A stretch of 64,000 nucleotides of DNA from Toxonevra muliebris (Eukaryota > Arthropoda > Insecta > Diptera > Pallopteridae), in NCBI GenBank assembly GCA_963691655.1, contig OY829326.1, positions 54,863,776 to 54,927,775 of the forward strand, given 5' to 3'. Below are positions 1-11,218 of this stretch, piece after piece. Position 1 is the stretch's first letter. The number at the start of each line of letters is the position of its first letter. Below the pieces are notes generated by a model. It made no database searches, was not told the origin of the DNA, and saw only the letters and a program-made list of their open reading frames with translations. A program made the position numbers and the translations under genes.

Positions 1-1284
1 TTTGCACTTAGTATTCAGCTCCCTTCGACCAAAATAAGAAAACTTTAACCCACTGAAAAAAAAAACTGAGACGTGTTAGACAATAAGTTTGTTTTACAAA
101 AATGGTCTGTACAACATTCCCTTTCAGCATTATAGGGTGGCTATTCTATTGCAGACAAAAAGTCTTAATTTGTTAGACTGTGATATTAGAAACAAAGTGT
201 GAAATTAGTAAAAACCATTTGATTTCTTACCTTTACTAAATTATTGCTGTTTTTTTCTGGCGCTTAATCTTTGATAACCCATGTTCGTATGTTTGCTTCC
301 GTTACGTTTAGTTGAGATAATAAAGAAAAAATTATGAAATATTAAATAATATATGCAAATCATTTTTCACACACTAGAAATTATGAATTTATTAAAACAA
401 TTATATAAACATTTTATGTATGTACAGTTTATGATTTATGTTCACTTATACATATGTATGGACTCGATTAAGAAAGCAAAAAAGGGTTGAATTTTTGCAC
501 AACAATAACATAATAAATAATTCATAATTGTAATTGATGCAAAGAAAATGAAAACGAAATTAACAAAGAAATTTAAAATTAAATGTGACAACATAAATAA
601 TAATTATCAAAACAATTATGATTTTATGCAAATATTTCGAAAAAGAATCAAAAAGTTAAAGATATTAAATAAGATAGCTATATATAGCAAAGAGTGTTCG
701 ATAGCAAACTGCAGCTAATAAAAATTAAAACAAAAAAAATTCGTTTTAGTTATTCTTTGATCAAATCAAATTTATAGCTATTGTTCGTCTGAAAAGAGTT
801 GATAGTAGCAAACATAGCCTAAGAGAAGAGAATTTATCATGATAATTATGAGCTTAATTGTTTTTGAATTCAATTGAATTTTGCTCACAAAAACAGTTAT
901 GCGCATACTCTCCATATCCTTGGTAAAATTATTAAATTAGATGAAACGAACTGTACTCTGTATCATGGCAGAAGAATTAAGAAGGTAGATGCATTTTGAA
1001 AAGTAAGCGGAACTTTGACAATTGGGAAAACATTTGTTTTGATACTATTCTTCTTTTTGCAACAGAGTTGTAATTTCATAGTGAGATTTTTAAGTGAGAA
1101 TTTATAAGAAAATAGTTTGCTTAGTATTGCATGTACATAGGGAGGATTAGTTGCTGCTATTTATATTATTATTTAACACTTAACATGTTCAAGATATTTG
1201 CTAATAAAGAAAACAAACTTAAATAACATTATTTATAAATAAAATTTATAATTTAGTAATAAAAGAAGTATTAATAATCTACTA
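1..1284. other. AT-rich non-coding DNA
   Basis: No open frame, tRNA-like element or paired inverted repeat that I can support. The stretch is AT-rich with short A and T runs. It ends where the minus-strand retrotransposon remnant begins. Confidence 0.6.
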
Positions 1285-2502
1285 CTAACTCACTCTTTTA
1301 TTGCCACAGCTCCTGCAATGATTTCTATATGGAAGACCCAGTCTTTCTGCATGTTTTCCAATGGGGCAATGTCCAGTAATCACCCAAGTCACAGTACTGA
1401 TGAAGTGCCTGTTGGTATGTATCAGGTCATTTGTCCGGCGACTATCCAGCTTAGGCCAAATGAGTCTGGTAGTTTTGCAGGTGGTTTCCAGTGACCACCT
1501 TTCGTTAGTAAGTTTTATTGCATTCGTGGCTAGCCTTAGTTTACACGTTGCCATAGGGACGCCTATATGCTCCTTGTCAGGAGTGATTTGCAACAGTGTT
1601 CCTTTTCTAGCTAACCCGTCAGCAGTTTCGTTCCCCGGTATACCTATATGCCCCGGCACCCAAATTAGGTGCATATTGAACTGATCGGACATCTCGTTAA
1701 GAGACGCTCTACAGTTAAGAGCTATTTTAGAAGTAAGGTAGACAAATTCAAGGGATTTTATAGCTGCCTGACTATCGGTAAAAATACATATATCCCTCTT
1801 GTATATCACGTTATACCTCACCCAGTACGTGACTTCCTTGATTGCCGTGACCTCTGCCTGAAATACACTGCAGTGATCAGGCAGCCTGAAGGATAAATTT
1901 ACATCCAGCTCTTCACAAAAGATGCCAGCTCCAACTCTGCCATCCAGTTTAGAGCCGTCAGTATAGAAGTGGATTGAATCCTTTTGAAACCGCTCTCCAT
2001 TCTCTCATTCCTGTCTATTAGGAATAAGAGTGTCGAACTTGTCGTTGAAGATTGGTTTCGCAAGGGTGTAATCAATTGTCTTAGGTACGAAACTAAAATT
2101 ATTTAGGATCGTGGAGTGCCCTGATCTGCCTGTTGACCATTCCGAGATGGAATTTAGTCTCAGGGCAGTACTGGCTGCACAATGCTTGCCATAAATGTCA
2201 AGAGGAAGAAAGTGAAGCATGATATCCAAGGACTTGGTGGCCGTGCTTCTTAGTGCACCAGTGATACAGAGTGAAGCAGTTCTTTGTACTTTCAAAAGCA
2301 TATTCATATGAATTGCCTTGTCCAAAGCCGTCCTCCAGACCGCAACACCATACATCAATATGGGCCTGACTACGGAAGTATATAGCCAGTGAACCACATG
2401 CGGCTGCATACCCCATTTGGTTCCTATTGCTCGTTTGCACGAGTAAAGCGTTATCAGTAACGGCTGTGGTTTTGTGTTTTTGTTTTGTTTATTATTGTTC
2501 AT
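1285..2502 (-). pseudogene. Jockey-like non-LTR retrotransposon ORF: RT C-terminus plus RNase H, broken by one stop
   Basis: Read on the minus strand, this is the end of the polyprotein of a jockey-type non-LTR retrotransposon. About 2,460 to 2,060 encodes the reverse transcriptase thumb region, with the family signatures SCKRAIGTKW and VVRPILMYGVAVW. About 1,975 to 1,285 encodes an RNase H domain whose acidic residues all look present: YTDGSK, QAEVTAIK, TDSQAAIK and GNETADGLAR, with WVPGHIG before the last. The two halves share one reading frame and are separated by a single TGA at 2,005-2,007. The frame ends at CRSCG followed by a stop, so the usual C-terminal His/Cys region is missing. The RT palm and most of the element are absent. 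An ATG at 2,500-2,502 opens the frame, but it belongs to the upstream segment, not to the RT. The copy is dead, though the RNase H part is little decayed, so it is probably fairly young. Confidence 0.88.
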
Positions 2503-3050
2503 ATTGGCGGGGCGGGTGCGCCTTGAAAGGTGCCCGAAGGCACCAGGGCACCCAAATAGAAGTAGGGGGAAGTATTGGGGTCCACCACGGCAGCGCCCCA
2601 TACCGTGGTAAGGCCGTAGTTACTCCCTGAATTAGAAGACAGCCTATTTTTAACCCCAGCATTCCACTCATTATGGTTCTCACGTGCTGATTTCACATAG
2701 GTACGTATACTTACATAAAAGCAAACGTTGGAACCATATGAGACGGTCTACTGAAGTTAATCCCCTGGCTGCCAAACCAATGGGCACGGGTCGCATGACA
2801 CCCTGGATTAGGGGAGCTTTTATTTAAGAGGCTCAGCTCCCTCCGCCTGGTCTATCTTAGCCTGCTGCAATATCAGATATCAGATGTGCCATGTCATTCG
2901 CCGATGACAGGTCACAGCAGTCATCTGATATGCAGCAGTTTCCAGCCGTCACCGCATGGAGGTGATAGACCACACTACCATCAGATCACTCAATTACGGC
3001 ACGTACACGAAATAAGTGTTGGTCCCCTTGAGTGACTGATGGCATGACGA
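2503..3050 (-). mobile_element. Probable 5' untranslated part of the same retrotransposon copy
   Basis: This block is clearly richer in GC than its surroundings and reads naturally on the minus strand into the ATG at 2,502. The first codons after that ATG give MNNNKQNKNTKPQP and run in frame into the RT thumb with no stop. The simplest reading is that this is the element's leader and the first codons of its first ORF, joined to the RT by an internal deletion. The family is not identified by sequence, so the leader assignment is inference. The outer end near 3,050 is approximate, set where base composition changes. Confidence 0.45.
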
Positions 3051-3606
3051 CCAATGTTCCTCTTACTTGTCAAAAATTCAAAATGGCTACTTTTTCAAAA
3101 AATGCATCTACCTCTAAATACTTCTACCATGCTCTGTATGACAATCGAATTTCATTCTATTTTGTTCTTATATTCTCAAACAATTTCAAAATGCGTAAAT
3201 TTCTGCAAACTAACAGAAAGATATGAGCCCAGTGCACCATAGACGTAGACATTTTTATTGGTCAATAGTTTTCAGTAGCTAGACCATCCGATGATTCAAT
3301 AATAAGATTAAATGAAAAGTTGAAATTATGACCGCAAATTTTGAATTTGGAATTACGTCCCTTAGCATTATACCACGGCATGCAGAGGTACCTACATAGG
3401 GTTTGGGTCACTCCATATGACGCGTGCGAAAAGGAGTATAAAATTTCATGCCTTCAAGGTTAATTACAATAACAAACAAAAAAAAAGAGCTCAGTCGATC
3501 ATTGTGCGTTTGTGGTTGGTCATCAGCCCAGTGGAAAAATTTGGAGCGCTATCCAAAAAAGGTCATATTGTGCTTTCGTGAAAGCAAGTAAGTGGATAAA
3601 TAGGAT
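3051..3606. other. Unassigned stretch before hairpin
   Basis: Mixed-composition DNA without a supported gene. Overlapping 60-residue frames at 3,032-3,242 look like chance. From about 3,540 it contains GGAGCGCT-like words that recur through the following hairpin and again near 4,245, so this may be the flank of one small repeat element. Confidence 0.35.
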
Positions 3607-3745
3607 GCTCTCACATTAAGCTTCCTGGAAGCGCTTTCAAGTATGAAAAAGGAAAGAGCACACAAGATCGTTCTTCCCGAAAGCGCTCCTTTTGCGTTTC
3701 CTAGGAGCGCTCTTTCTGCGCTACCAGGAAGCTTGATGTGAGCGC
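3607..3745. repeat. Hairpin with 28-bp arms
   Basis: The arm 3,607-3,634 is nearly the reverse complement of 3,718-3,745, sharing the core AAGCTTCCTGG. The loop of about 83 bases holds repeated GAAAGCGCT and GGAGCGCTC words, typical of subterminal repeats in small DNA transposons. The SINE target duplication starts at the very next base (3,746), so the SINE entered at the foot of this hairpin. Confidence 0.6.
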
Positions 3746-3761
3746 TTACTTCCTATGACAT

Positions 3762-4188
3762 TATTATTATTATTATTTGAAGGAAGGACGACTCGAAAGT
3801 CAGGCACTGCGACCTATAAGATATATTTACCAAAGCCCCAAGAAAGAAAGGAAGAGCGAAAGAAAGATAGATAAAAAACATACCCAAGCCGAGAATCGAA
3901 CTCGGGTCTCCAGAAACAAGAGTCTGGTACTCTGCCACTAGACCACAGTGGCGATGGTAGGACCTGCCGATTTCGAACGGCTGTGTGGCAATTTTATATC
4001 AGCTCGGTGATTTTGCCATTACCAGTCAAGGTGTGTACTTGTACACATTCTTATAATTCTCATCCACTTCATATCGATAGTGAATATAAGAAGTTTATGA
4101 GAATTAACCACCAGACCAAGAGGGGAATCGAACCCGCAACCTTCTGAATGAAAGTCTAGTGCACTATCCACTAGACTATCGAGGTTGT
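3762..4188 (-). mobile_element. Dimeric tRNA-derived SINE, full length, with 16-bp target duplication
   Basis: Read on the minus strand, the element starts with a tRNA-Glu-like head: a D-arm-like TAGTCTAGTGG, the anticodon-arm word GACTTTCAT and the B box GGTTCGATTCC. A linker of about 180 bases contains an internal hairpin around GTGTACAAGTACACAC. A second, different tRNA-like head follows, with TGGTCTAGTGGCAGAG and the B box GAGTTCGATTC. The tail is rich in CTTTCTTTC and ends in AAT repeats. The 16-bp words at 3,746-3,761 and 4,189-4,204 are identical (TTACTTCCTATGACAT), fixing both ends and showing retroposition. Other copies lie at 37.9 and 45.2 kb. Confidence 0.9.
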
Positions 4189-4451
4189 TTACTTCCTATG
4201 ACATGCAATGTAAAAAGTATATGAACTGTACTATAAAGAGGGAGCGCTTACTTGGGAAAGCTTTACAGTATAGAAGAGAGAGAGTGAAAATGGAAAAGAA
4301 AGAGCAGAGAAGTGCTCGTATTGACAATTCATATTAACTACTCATTATTAAGAATTAAAAAAAATAAAAGTCTTAACCCTTTCGACCCGACTTTCGAATA
4401 TCAAAGTTAGAATGCAACCTGTGCATGAAATATATTATATATATACCTCTA
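4189..4451. other. Flank between SINE and MITE
   Basis: Begins with the SINE target duplication (4,189-4,204). A GGGAGCGCTTACTT word near 4,242 matches the words in the hairpin on the other side of the SINE, so the two were probably one element before the SINE landed. No gene. Confidence 0.35.
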
Positions 4452-4633
4452 AGGCGGACTTTACATCTGCAAGAAAATTGTTGCAATTTCTTCCAGGAAA
4501 TATTTTAGTGAGCAAATTTCTAAGCATGACAAACCGCAAGTTTCTTTTTCTCCTATTTACATCAACAATTTACTATAAAAAATACACTCTGAGTGCAACT
4601 TGCGGCAATTTTCTTGCAAATGTAAAGTCCGCT
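4452..4633. mobile_element. Tc1/mariner-type MITE, ~182 bp, TA target duplication
   Basis: The ends are inverted copies of GCGGACTTTACAT(C/T)TGCAAG, continuing to about 35 bp with few mismatches. A TA dinucleotide lies just outside each end (4,450-4,451 and 4,634-4,635). Length, inverted ends and TA duplication fit a non-autonomous Tc1/mariner-type element. A 74-residue frame through it is an accident of the inverted repeat. Confidence 0.75.
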
Positions 4634-5250
4634 TAAGAAATGTTTTCTAAAAAAAAGTTGGACATATATGCACTACTCGGGTTGAATGGGTTAAAGAAAA
4701 TGTATGCTGAAAGGTGGTGGTTCTTAGAGATATTGTTGCAAATCACTTTTGTTAAGGAAGGTATAGAAACCCTTATGACAGAGGGTAAGCTAACGAAAGA
4801 TGGTTTTTAGAAAAAAGAAAAGAATTCAAAACTGTAACTCATCTTCTGTACAAATGTCCAGCTTTTATACACGTACGGAAGAAGACATCTAGTCATCTAT
4901 GTCTTCGATAACTTAAATGACTTGACTAATATTCAGTTTGGAGAGTTAGTAAGCTTTCTAAATAGCAAGCAATAATTCAAATTTTTAGAAGAAACACAAA
5001 GAAAGCCCAAAAATTTTGTTTATATAGCAAAGTCTTTAGAATTTGTTTCATCTTTAGAATTTGTATTTGTTTGGGATGAGCAATTGGCGTTCCACCCTAA
5101 GTACGTTTATGGAAAGGGAATGCTGTTGTAGGTTAAAATCAAACAGCGAAATGATAAAATCTCAGTTCAAGCGAAAAATATATATGAAAAATATCACTAT
5201 AAAATCGTTTAATATAAAAATTACTTTCATATAAATTAAACATATGCACA
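4634..5250. other. Unassigned AT-rich stretch
   Basis: No supported feature. A few TTTAGAATTTG words repeat at 5,034-5,060. Confidence 0.5.
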
Positions 5251-6800
5251 CTTCTAGACATACAATTAAGTCATACACTTATGAGCAGAAGAATTTTAAG
5301 AAAAAGAAACAAAACCAATGGTAAAATAAATAAATAACAGTTCAATATTTAAAATTATAAAGAAATAAACAGTTATAATGTCAAATATGGAAAATTTTTC
5401 CAAATTATCGTATGTCTATGGTGTAATTTGCGGTCATATAATTAAGTCATATGCTAAACAAAAATATTTAAAAATAAAAAGTTTAATGATTTTTGATGTT
5501 GTACTGAAATTTTACCTTTGGTACTGTTAGTACTTTGTTTAAACCATTTTTGCCTGATAATTTCTGTACATCTCTTCGACTACTTAGTACCAGAGCATTG
5601 GGCAACAGGGATTTGATTCTATTCCTCCTGAATGATGGCCATTAAGGAAGCCTTATTTGAATGTTTTGGCGCTGCCACGACCCATTTTAAAATACCCTAT
5701 AGATTTTCTATATGGTTTAAATATGGACTTTGGGTACGCCACTCCAGAATTTTTATTTTGTTCTCATTTAACCAAGACTTAACGACCCGATATGTGTGTT
5801 TCGGGTCATTATCATGGTGAAAGATCCAACTCAAAGGTAAATTTTCACCGTATCCTCGGAGAAGATGATTTTTAAGGATGCCTTTGTACTTTTCCTCAGT
5901 AATTTTGCTAACGATTTAAGCAATTGGACTAACTCCAGATGAAGTGAAACACCACCAAACCATTTTATGTCCAGCTCGGTATTTAATGGATACCTAACAA
6001 AGAGCCTTCCATCGATCCCAAACACATTTAATTTGGATTCATCGCTCCAAACAATCGTTTGATGGTACTAGTGGAGATATCGAATAGCGAACTGAATACG
6101 CTGCGCAATATTTTTATGTCTGCTAATTCGTCCTAATATTTTTTTTTCGTTTAATTGCTTGCGTATACTTAATTCTGGCTGATATTTTCAAATTATAATC
6201 TAAGTCCATTTGTGATCTTAGTTTGATAAAAGTTAAAAAATCATTCATTTTGCTGAGCCTAATCAAGTACCTATGTATATTCAGCTGAAGACGTTTTAAG
6301 TGGTTTTTGGCGTTGCAGATTGTGAAATGATTTGAATTTTTTGTAGTATTTTATCTCATTGAACAGTTTTCTACGTAAAAAAACTAGCTCTTCCACGACC
6401 TTTGCAATAATCCCAAGGTTCTAGAAATCTCCAAATGAGCTCCCTCTTCGAGGGAGTGGAACCCTTATCTTTGCCCATCACAACCAAAATCAACAATTGT
6501 TCAACAAAAGTATACAGAAATATGTAAATGATCAATTTTATTGGTTTTTACAGAATTTAAGTGCACTAAGTCAAGTTGATTGCGAAAGAATATAAAATGA
6601 CTTAATTATATGTCCACTTCTAATCTAACTTCTTCACACACAATTGCCGACTGCGCGCAAAATACGTCACTCTTTTGTAATTGCTCTTGATATTTTTTAA
6701 GGCTACTAATGGTACCGCTAAAAAATTCTGGGATTACTAGTACAAAATATTTTTCAAACTCAGCAAAAAATATTGTTCTAGTGACTTAATTATGTGACCA
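5251..6800 (-). mobile_element. Tc1-like element with doubled motifs at each end (IR/DR type)
   Basis: Four copies of a motif close to GACATATAATTAAGTCA bound this element. Two face inward on the left (5,251-5,276 and 5,430-5,452) and two on the right (6,597-6,620 and 6,781-6,800). The spacing between outer and inner copies is about 180 bases on both sides. In Tc1-like transposons this IR/DR layout marks paired transposase-binding sites. A dead DD34E transposase lies between the inner copies. Exact outer ends and a TA duplication are not clear, so the bounds are those of the outer motifs. Confidence 0.72.
5619..6130 (-). pseudogene. Tc1-like transposase remnant (DD34E), frameshifted and with stops
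   Basis: This is the catalytic part of a Tc1-family transposase, which would cut and paste the element it lies in. On the minus strand one frame gives IVWSDESKLNVFGIDGR, which holds the first catalytic Asp, then continues to a stop near 5,831. A second frame picks up the reading as KITEEKYKGILKNHLL and runs into LPLSWIFHHDNDPKHT, with the second Asp. It ends with QSPYLNHIENL, which holds the catalytic Glu. There are exactly 34 residues between second Asp and Glu. All three acidic residues survive, but a frameshift near 5,880, a TAG upstream of the first Asp and another just after the Glu kill the gene. The N-terminal DNA-binding part is not recognisable. Confidence 0.87.
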
Positions 6801-7505
6801 AAAATGTGTACATCTGGTTGGGATTATAAAATGTTTCAAAATGTTTGAAAAAATCCTATAAGTATAATCATAAACAGAAAGCCTAAACGGATTAAGAGCT
6901 GAAAGAAAAGAAAATAAATAAATAAATAGAAACATTTATTATTTCGGATCATGCCAACACCGCAAACACGTTCAAATAGATATAACTAAAGAAATTTTAT
7001 ATCTTTTAAGAAGGAACGAACTAACTATATATGTACAATTCTAATGGGAGATTGCTTAACAAATATCTTATTTTTCTTTTTCAGAGTCTCGAGAAATAGT
7101 TATCCAGGTCGTCCAATTTTATGAATAAACTTAATAACAAAAAATGGCTTCAAATTACGTTTATTTAGGTTTATATATTTTTGGTTTTTTTGTAATTTTT
7201 TTTCTCCTACTTTAAACCCATACATCTCAGAAAGTACACAACCTGTTTGTAAAAATTTCACAGATATATAAAGTTATGATTAATTTTGTAATACGGGTTG
7301 GATATACCGATCCCATATCTGATTTGAAAGTATTTTTAAAAATTTTTAGCTTTGGAATAGAAAAAGTCTGAAGATTTAAAATTTAATTCTTCCTATAGAC
7401 TATTATGTTTCCTCTGGGTATTTATAGGTACCACAGTAGATGTTATACCAGATTGTCAATTTCATTTGGCAAGCTCTGTTCACGTACAATAAATTTTTAC
7501 AAATT
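6801..7505. other. Unassigned AT-rich stretch
   Basis: No supported gene. TGTTCACGTAC near 7,478 matches the end motif of the element at 17.1-17.6 kb, so the outer flank of the following palindrome may belong to that family. Confidence 0.4.
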
Positions 7506-9330
7506 ACACTACTCTACAAGGTTTTCCACAACGAATGGCGATAACATTTTCTATAGTAAAATTTTCCGTAGAATCCGAGTATTCAAATGATTTTTTTCGA
7601 TTGGCCCCAATTTTTCATGTAAATGGCAAAATTCAAAACAGTGCACTGTTGAGAGCACATACTTCATAAATACTTCATACTTCACATAAATGCTTGTAAA
7701 ATCTTTAATTTTCAGCCAATGAATTTTAGATATTTACATATTTTAGATTAGAGTCAGATAAAAATTTTAAGGTATAATACTTGCCAATAATAACTTTAAT
7801 ATTGCTGTTATGATCAAAAATAGGTACAAAAAATTCTATTGTTTTGTTATTTTTCAAATAAATTTTAACTTGAAGCCCTATATCTCAAAACTATTATACG
7901 GGTATAAAAGTCTTAGTCCTTCTATCTTATAGAAAATTTCATTACAAATATTTTAAGCATACATATGTGTATGTAAAAGTCATAATTTATGAAACTATAG
8001 CATTTTATTAACATCAATGCAAAAACCATTTTTTTCTTTTAAAACATTTTTATTCTAATCAAATAAAAAAAATACCGTGCAACAATATTTCAGCTTTTGG
8101 TTTTCAGTAATTTATGGTCGCTGATGAAAACTACGTACTCAGATTTTCTTCATCACATACAGTTTTCCCACAATATGGACCTGAAGTCGGAAATATTTAT
8201 ACTGTCTTTGAAGAAAATATTTCTTGTTAAAGATTATAGAGTGTGCCAGAACATTAGAATGGCCTACGAGGTACACTTTTTCCAGAATAATACAAAAACC
8301 AAATTTTTGCATTACAACCAAGCCACTCACACTACGTAAGTAAATAATGGAATCGTTTGTTGTTGTAATTACATTAGACTCCTATGTGGAGTCAACAAAA
8401 TTTAAAAAAATAAAATACTTAATTGATTAAAAAAAAAAAAGTTTTGTTGGCCCCACATGGGATTGAACCACGTGTCTATAGACCATTTATTGAAAAACGG
8501 GGCATTTTCAAAGAAGGGAAGGAGCTAGAGGAAAAGTGTGTTTGCAAAAATTGTTTATCTCTTTGTGCTCAACAACATTCCTTCAAACATCAAATTCGTA
8601 TCAGTTGAAATAAAGAAATTTTTTAATAGCTCCTGAAGACCCAATTTTTCCCCGAATTCAGGTTCATATTGTGGGACAACTAGATGTGATGGAGAAAATC
8701 TGAGTACGTAGCTTTCATCAGCGATCGTAAATTACTATAAAACAAAGAGCTGAAATTTTGTTCCACGGTATTTTTTTTATTTGATTAGAATAAAAATGTT
8801 TTGGAAGAAAAAATGGTTTTTGCATTGATGTTAATAAAATGCTATAGTTTCATAAATTATGACTTTTATATACACATATGTATGCTTAAAATATTTGTAA
8901 TGAAGTTTTCTATAAGATAGAAGGACTAAGACTTTTATACCCGTATAATAGTTTTGAGATATAGGGCTTCAAAGTTAAAATTTATTTGAAAAATAACAAA
9001 ACAATAGAATTTTTTGTACCTATTTTTGATCATAACAGCAATATTACAGTTATTATTGGCAAGTATTATACCTTAAAATTTTTATCTGACTCTAATCTAA
9101 AATATGTAAATATCTAAAATTCATTGGCTGAAAATTAAAGTTTTTAAAAGCATATATGTGAAGTATGTGCTCTCAACAGTGCATTGTTTTGAATTTTGCC
9201 ATTTACATGAAAAATTGGGGCCAATCGAAAAAAATCATTAGAATATTCGGATTCTACGGAAAATTTTACTATAGAAAATGTTATCGCCATTTGTTGTGGT
9301 GAAAGTTTTAGTAAATTTGTAGAGTAGTGT
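7506..9330. repeat. Large palindrome, arms ~680 bp, spacer ~470 bp
   Basis: The left arm (about 7,506-8,185) recurs as its reverse complement at about 8,656-9,330. Matches run along the whole arm: CACTACTCTACAA at both outer ends, GTGCTCTCAACAGTGCA, GAGATATAGGGCTTCAA and CCACAATATG(G/A)ACCTGAA at the inner ends. Differences are mostly single bases and small indels. The spacer has a tRNA B-box-like word on the minus strand (GGTTCAATCCC at ~8,463). There is no coding sequence. If transcribed, either strand would fold into a very long hairpin. Confidence 0.87.
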
Positions 9331-9491
9331 TATCATCAATTATATCCGAATATGTTCGTTTACTAGCAACGAGAGAGAAACTGAGAAAATAAAGTGACAG
9401 TTTTTCGTTATAAAAAACACAATATTTTAGCACGAGCAGCATTATATGTCTGCTAAAAAAAATTAAAAAAAAAACATTTTTCAGTGATGAG

Positions 9492-9653
9492 CCCAAAAAA
9501 TAAAAAAAAAAAAATTCTTTAGAAAATTCGGGGAAAAAAAAGAAATAAGTAGCTCTCATTTTTTTCCACTCCCAAAAAATAAAAAAGAAATAAAAATTCT
9601 TTAGAAAATTCGGAAAAATAAAAAGAAATAAGTAGCTCTCATTTTTTTCCACT
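9492..9653. repeat. Tandem duplication of an ~80-bp unit
   Basis: Two adjacent copies (9,492-9,570 and 9,571-9,653) share CCCAAAAAATAAAAAA, ATTCTTTAGAAAATTCGG and AGTAGCTCTCATTTTTTTCC in the same order. They differ only in A-run length and a few bases. A 114-residue minus-strand frame over it reflects the A/T runs and is not a gene. Confidence 0.85.
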
Positions 9654-10099
9654 GTCAGTAGATTTATTTTTTTTGAGGAATTGCGGTTCCATTATATAAC
9701 ACACCGTAACTAATGCTGTAATAGTTCTAATAATTGTTGTACCCACCTACAAAAATATTCCTAAACTACCTTGAAATATAAAACATTTGGTATAGTTTTT
9801 TTGCAATAACTAAGGTCATCAAATGGAACTTAAATGAATATTGTAAAAAAATAAATAAAAAAAAAATTTCGCAGATCGATGTGAACGTAAAATGATGGTA
9901 TAAAAATGATTCATTAGATTTTCAACATTAAAAAATTTTTCGAATTCTTTTGAAAAATCCTATAAAAATGTTACGCTTTTTTTTTTTCTGTTTCAATTTT
10001 TATTAGCGTGTTGTAGCAGGGACAGAAAGAATTTTTAACCATACTAATTATGAACCGTGCAAATCGCCAACAAACCATAAACAAAATTTGTTTTTCTTA
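9654..10099. other. AT-rich stretch before MITE
   Basis: No supported gene or repeat pairing. Ends with TTA at 10,097-10,099, the likely target duplication of the next element. Confidence 0.45.
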
Positions 10100-10809
10100 G
10101 AACATTGTTGTTATATTGGCTACCTCTCGTGCTCGGTCGAGGTAGTTACTAGGCGTTTTTGTTTATTAGCTCTGAGCAGAGCACGAGTTGTCAAAAAACG
10201 TAATCGTGTTTCTTATTAGCTCTGAGCACTCAGAGCAAACGTAATTGTGTTTCTTTTTGAGATCAGAGCGCGCTCAGAACGTGCTCAGAAAAAAAATTGA
10301 CTGAGCAGACAGAGCACGATTAAAAAAAATATTATGACAGTGCTGCAGCTATTTGAAATGGCGAACAAGGGCTCAGAATAATTAATTTATCCATTTTGCA
10401 CAAAAAAAAAAAAATCAAAACGATTGAAAAAAGCTTTGTTGAAAAAAAAAACTTAAATATAAATAGCTGTTATCTGACAGTTCGTGCTCTATGCGTTTTA
10501 AATCAGAGTTGTCAGAGCGTGCTCAGTGTGCTCGTGCTCTACTCTACTCTGTGCTCTGAGTTAAAAAAGAAAAACGCCTACTCTCAGCTTATTGCAGAGT
10601 TGCTTTTTATCGAAATGTGCTCTTCTATTTAGTAATATTTTGTATGCATGTAATGATAATTGCCATGCTAGAACCTCGGCGTGCTCGGTTTACAATACAC
10701 TAATATTGTGCTCGGTATGAGAGTGGGTAAAGACTCTCTCTCTCTTTGTGTTCGTTGCAACAACAATCTCATAGTATTCGCCGAGCGTACTCTCAATGTA
10801 ACCACAGCC
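10100..10809. mobile_element. PIF/Harbinger-like MITE, split by an inner MITE
   Basis: The outer ends carry inverted TGTGGTTA(T/C)ATTG followed by repeated GTGCTCGG words. TTA flanks both ends (10,097-10,099 and 10,810-10,812), and the relative at 54.6 kb has TAA on both sides. A TWA target duplication points to PIF/Harbinger. Side by side, 10,100-10,150 plus 10,580-10,809 matches the 54.6-kb copy almost throughout; the inner 429 bases are extra. No transposase is encoded. Confidence 0.7.
10151..10579. mobile_element. Inner MITE, 429 bp, inserted in the Harbinger-like MITE
   Basis: The ends are inverted AGGCGTTTTTGTTTATTAGC-like and AGGCGTTTTTCTTTTTTAAC-like sequences, each followed by many CTCTGAGCA/GAGCACGAG words. 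ACT lies on both sides (10,148-10,150 and 10,580-10,582), a possible 3-bp target duplication. Its absence from the 54.6-kb relative shows it as an insertion. It has no coding capacity. Confidence 0.72.
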
Positions 10810-10812
10810 TTA

Positions 10813-11218
10813 CATTTCACTTAAACCAAGTTAGAACCAAACCAGTTGTGCTTTTGAAAGACACTATCAAAATTTACGCTGCAAGATGTTTGAACCGAAC
10901 TATTTTGGGGCCAAAGCAGCAACTCGAATATGCGCGAAACCTGATTTTTGAACCAAACCAAAGGTTCAAAGCTACTGTAAAGCGTTTAACCTAACCATAT
11001 TGCAAAATTTTTTTTTTTTTTTATTTATAACTCTGCAAAATTTTTGAAGCCATTAAACTATTTGGCCTTCTAATCGCTATTTACATTAATATTTTTTCTA
11101 AAATAATTAAAATTCAAATATGAAGCGTTTATTTTAATAACAAGCTACATCAAACATTTTCTAAAAAAAAATATATTATTAATCTAATTTTTTAACCATC
11201 TACAATTTTTATCCAACA
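10813..11218. other. Unassigned stretch
   Basis: An 82-residue frame crosses the MITE end at 10,746-10,994 and is not credible as a gene. The rest is A/T runs. Confidence 0.5.

Noticed and set aside
1361..1684. 107-residue plus-strand open frame
   Set aside because: It lies opposite the RNase H frame, which has clear catalytic motifs; this is its shadow.
3880..4170. Possible true tRNA genes
   Set aside because: Two heads share a repeat with linker, tail and target duplications; the second head has no matching acceptor stem. These are SINE parts, as are similar hits at 34.7, 37.9, 38.5, 45.2 and 45.4 kb.
8097..8339. 80-residue frame across the palindrome arm
   Set aside because: Falls in the arm and spacer of an inverted repeat and has no motif; the mirrored arm is not open.
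9308..9652. 114-residue minus-strand frame rich in Phe
   Set aside because: Produced by A-runs in a tandem duplication; no motif.
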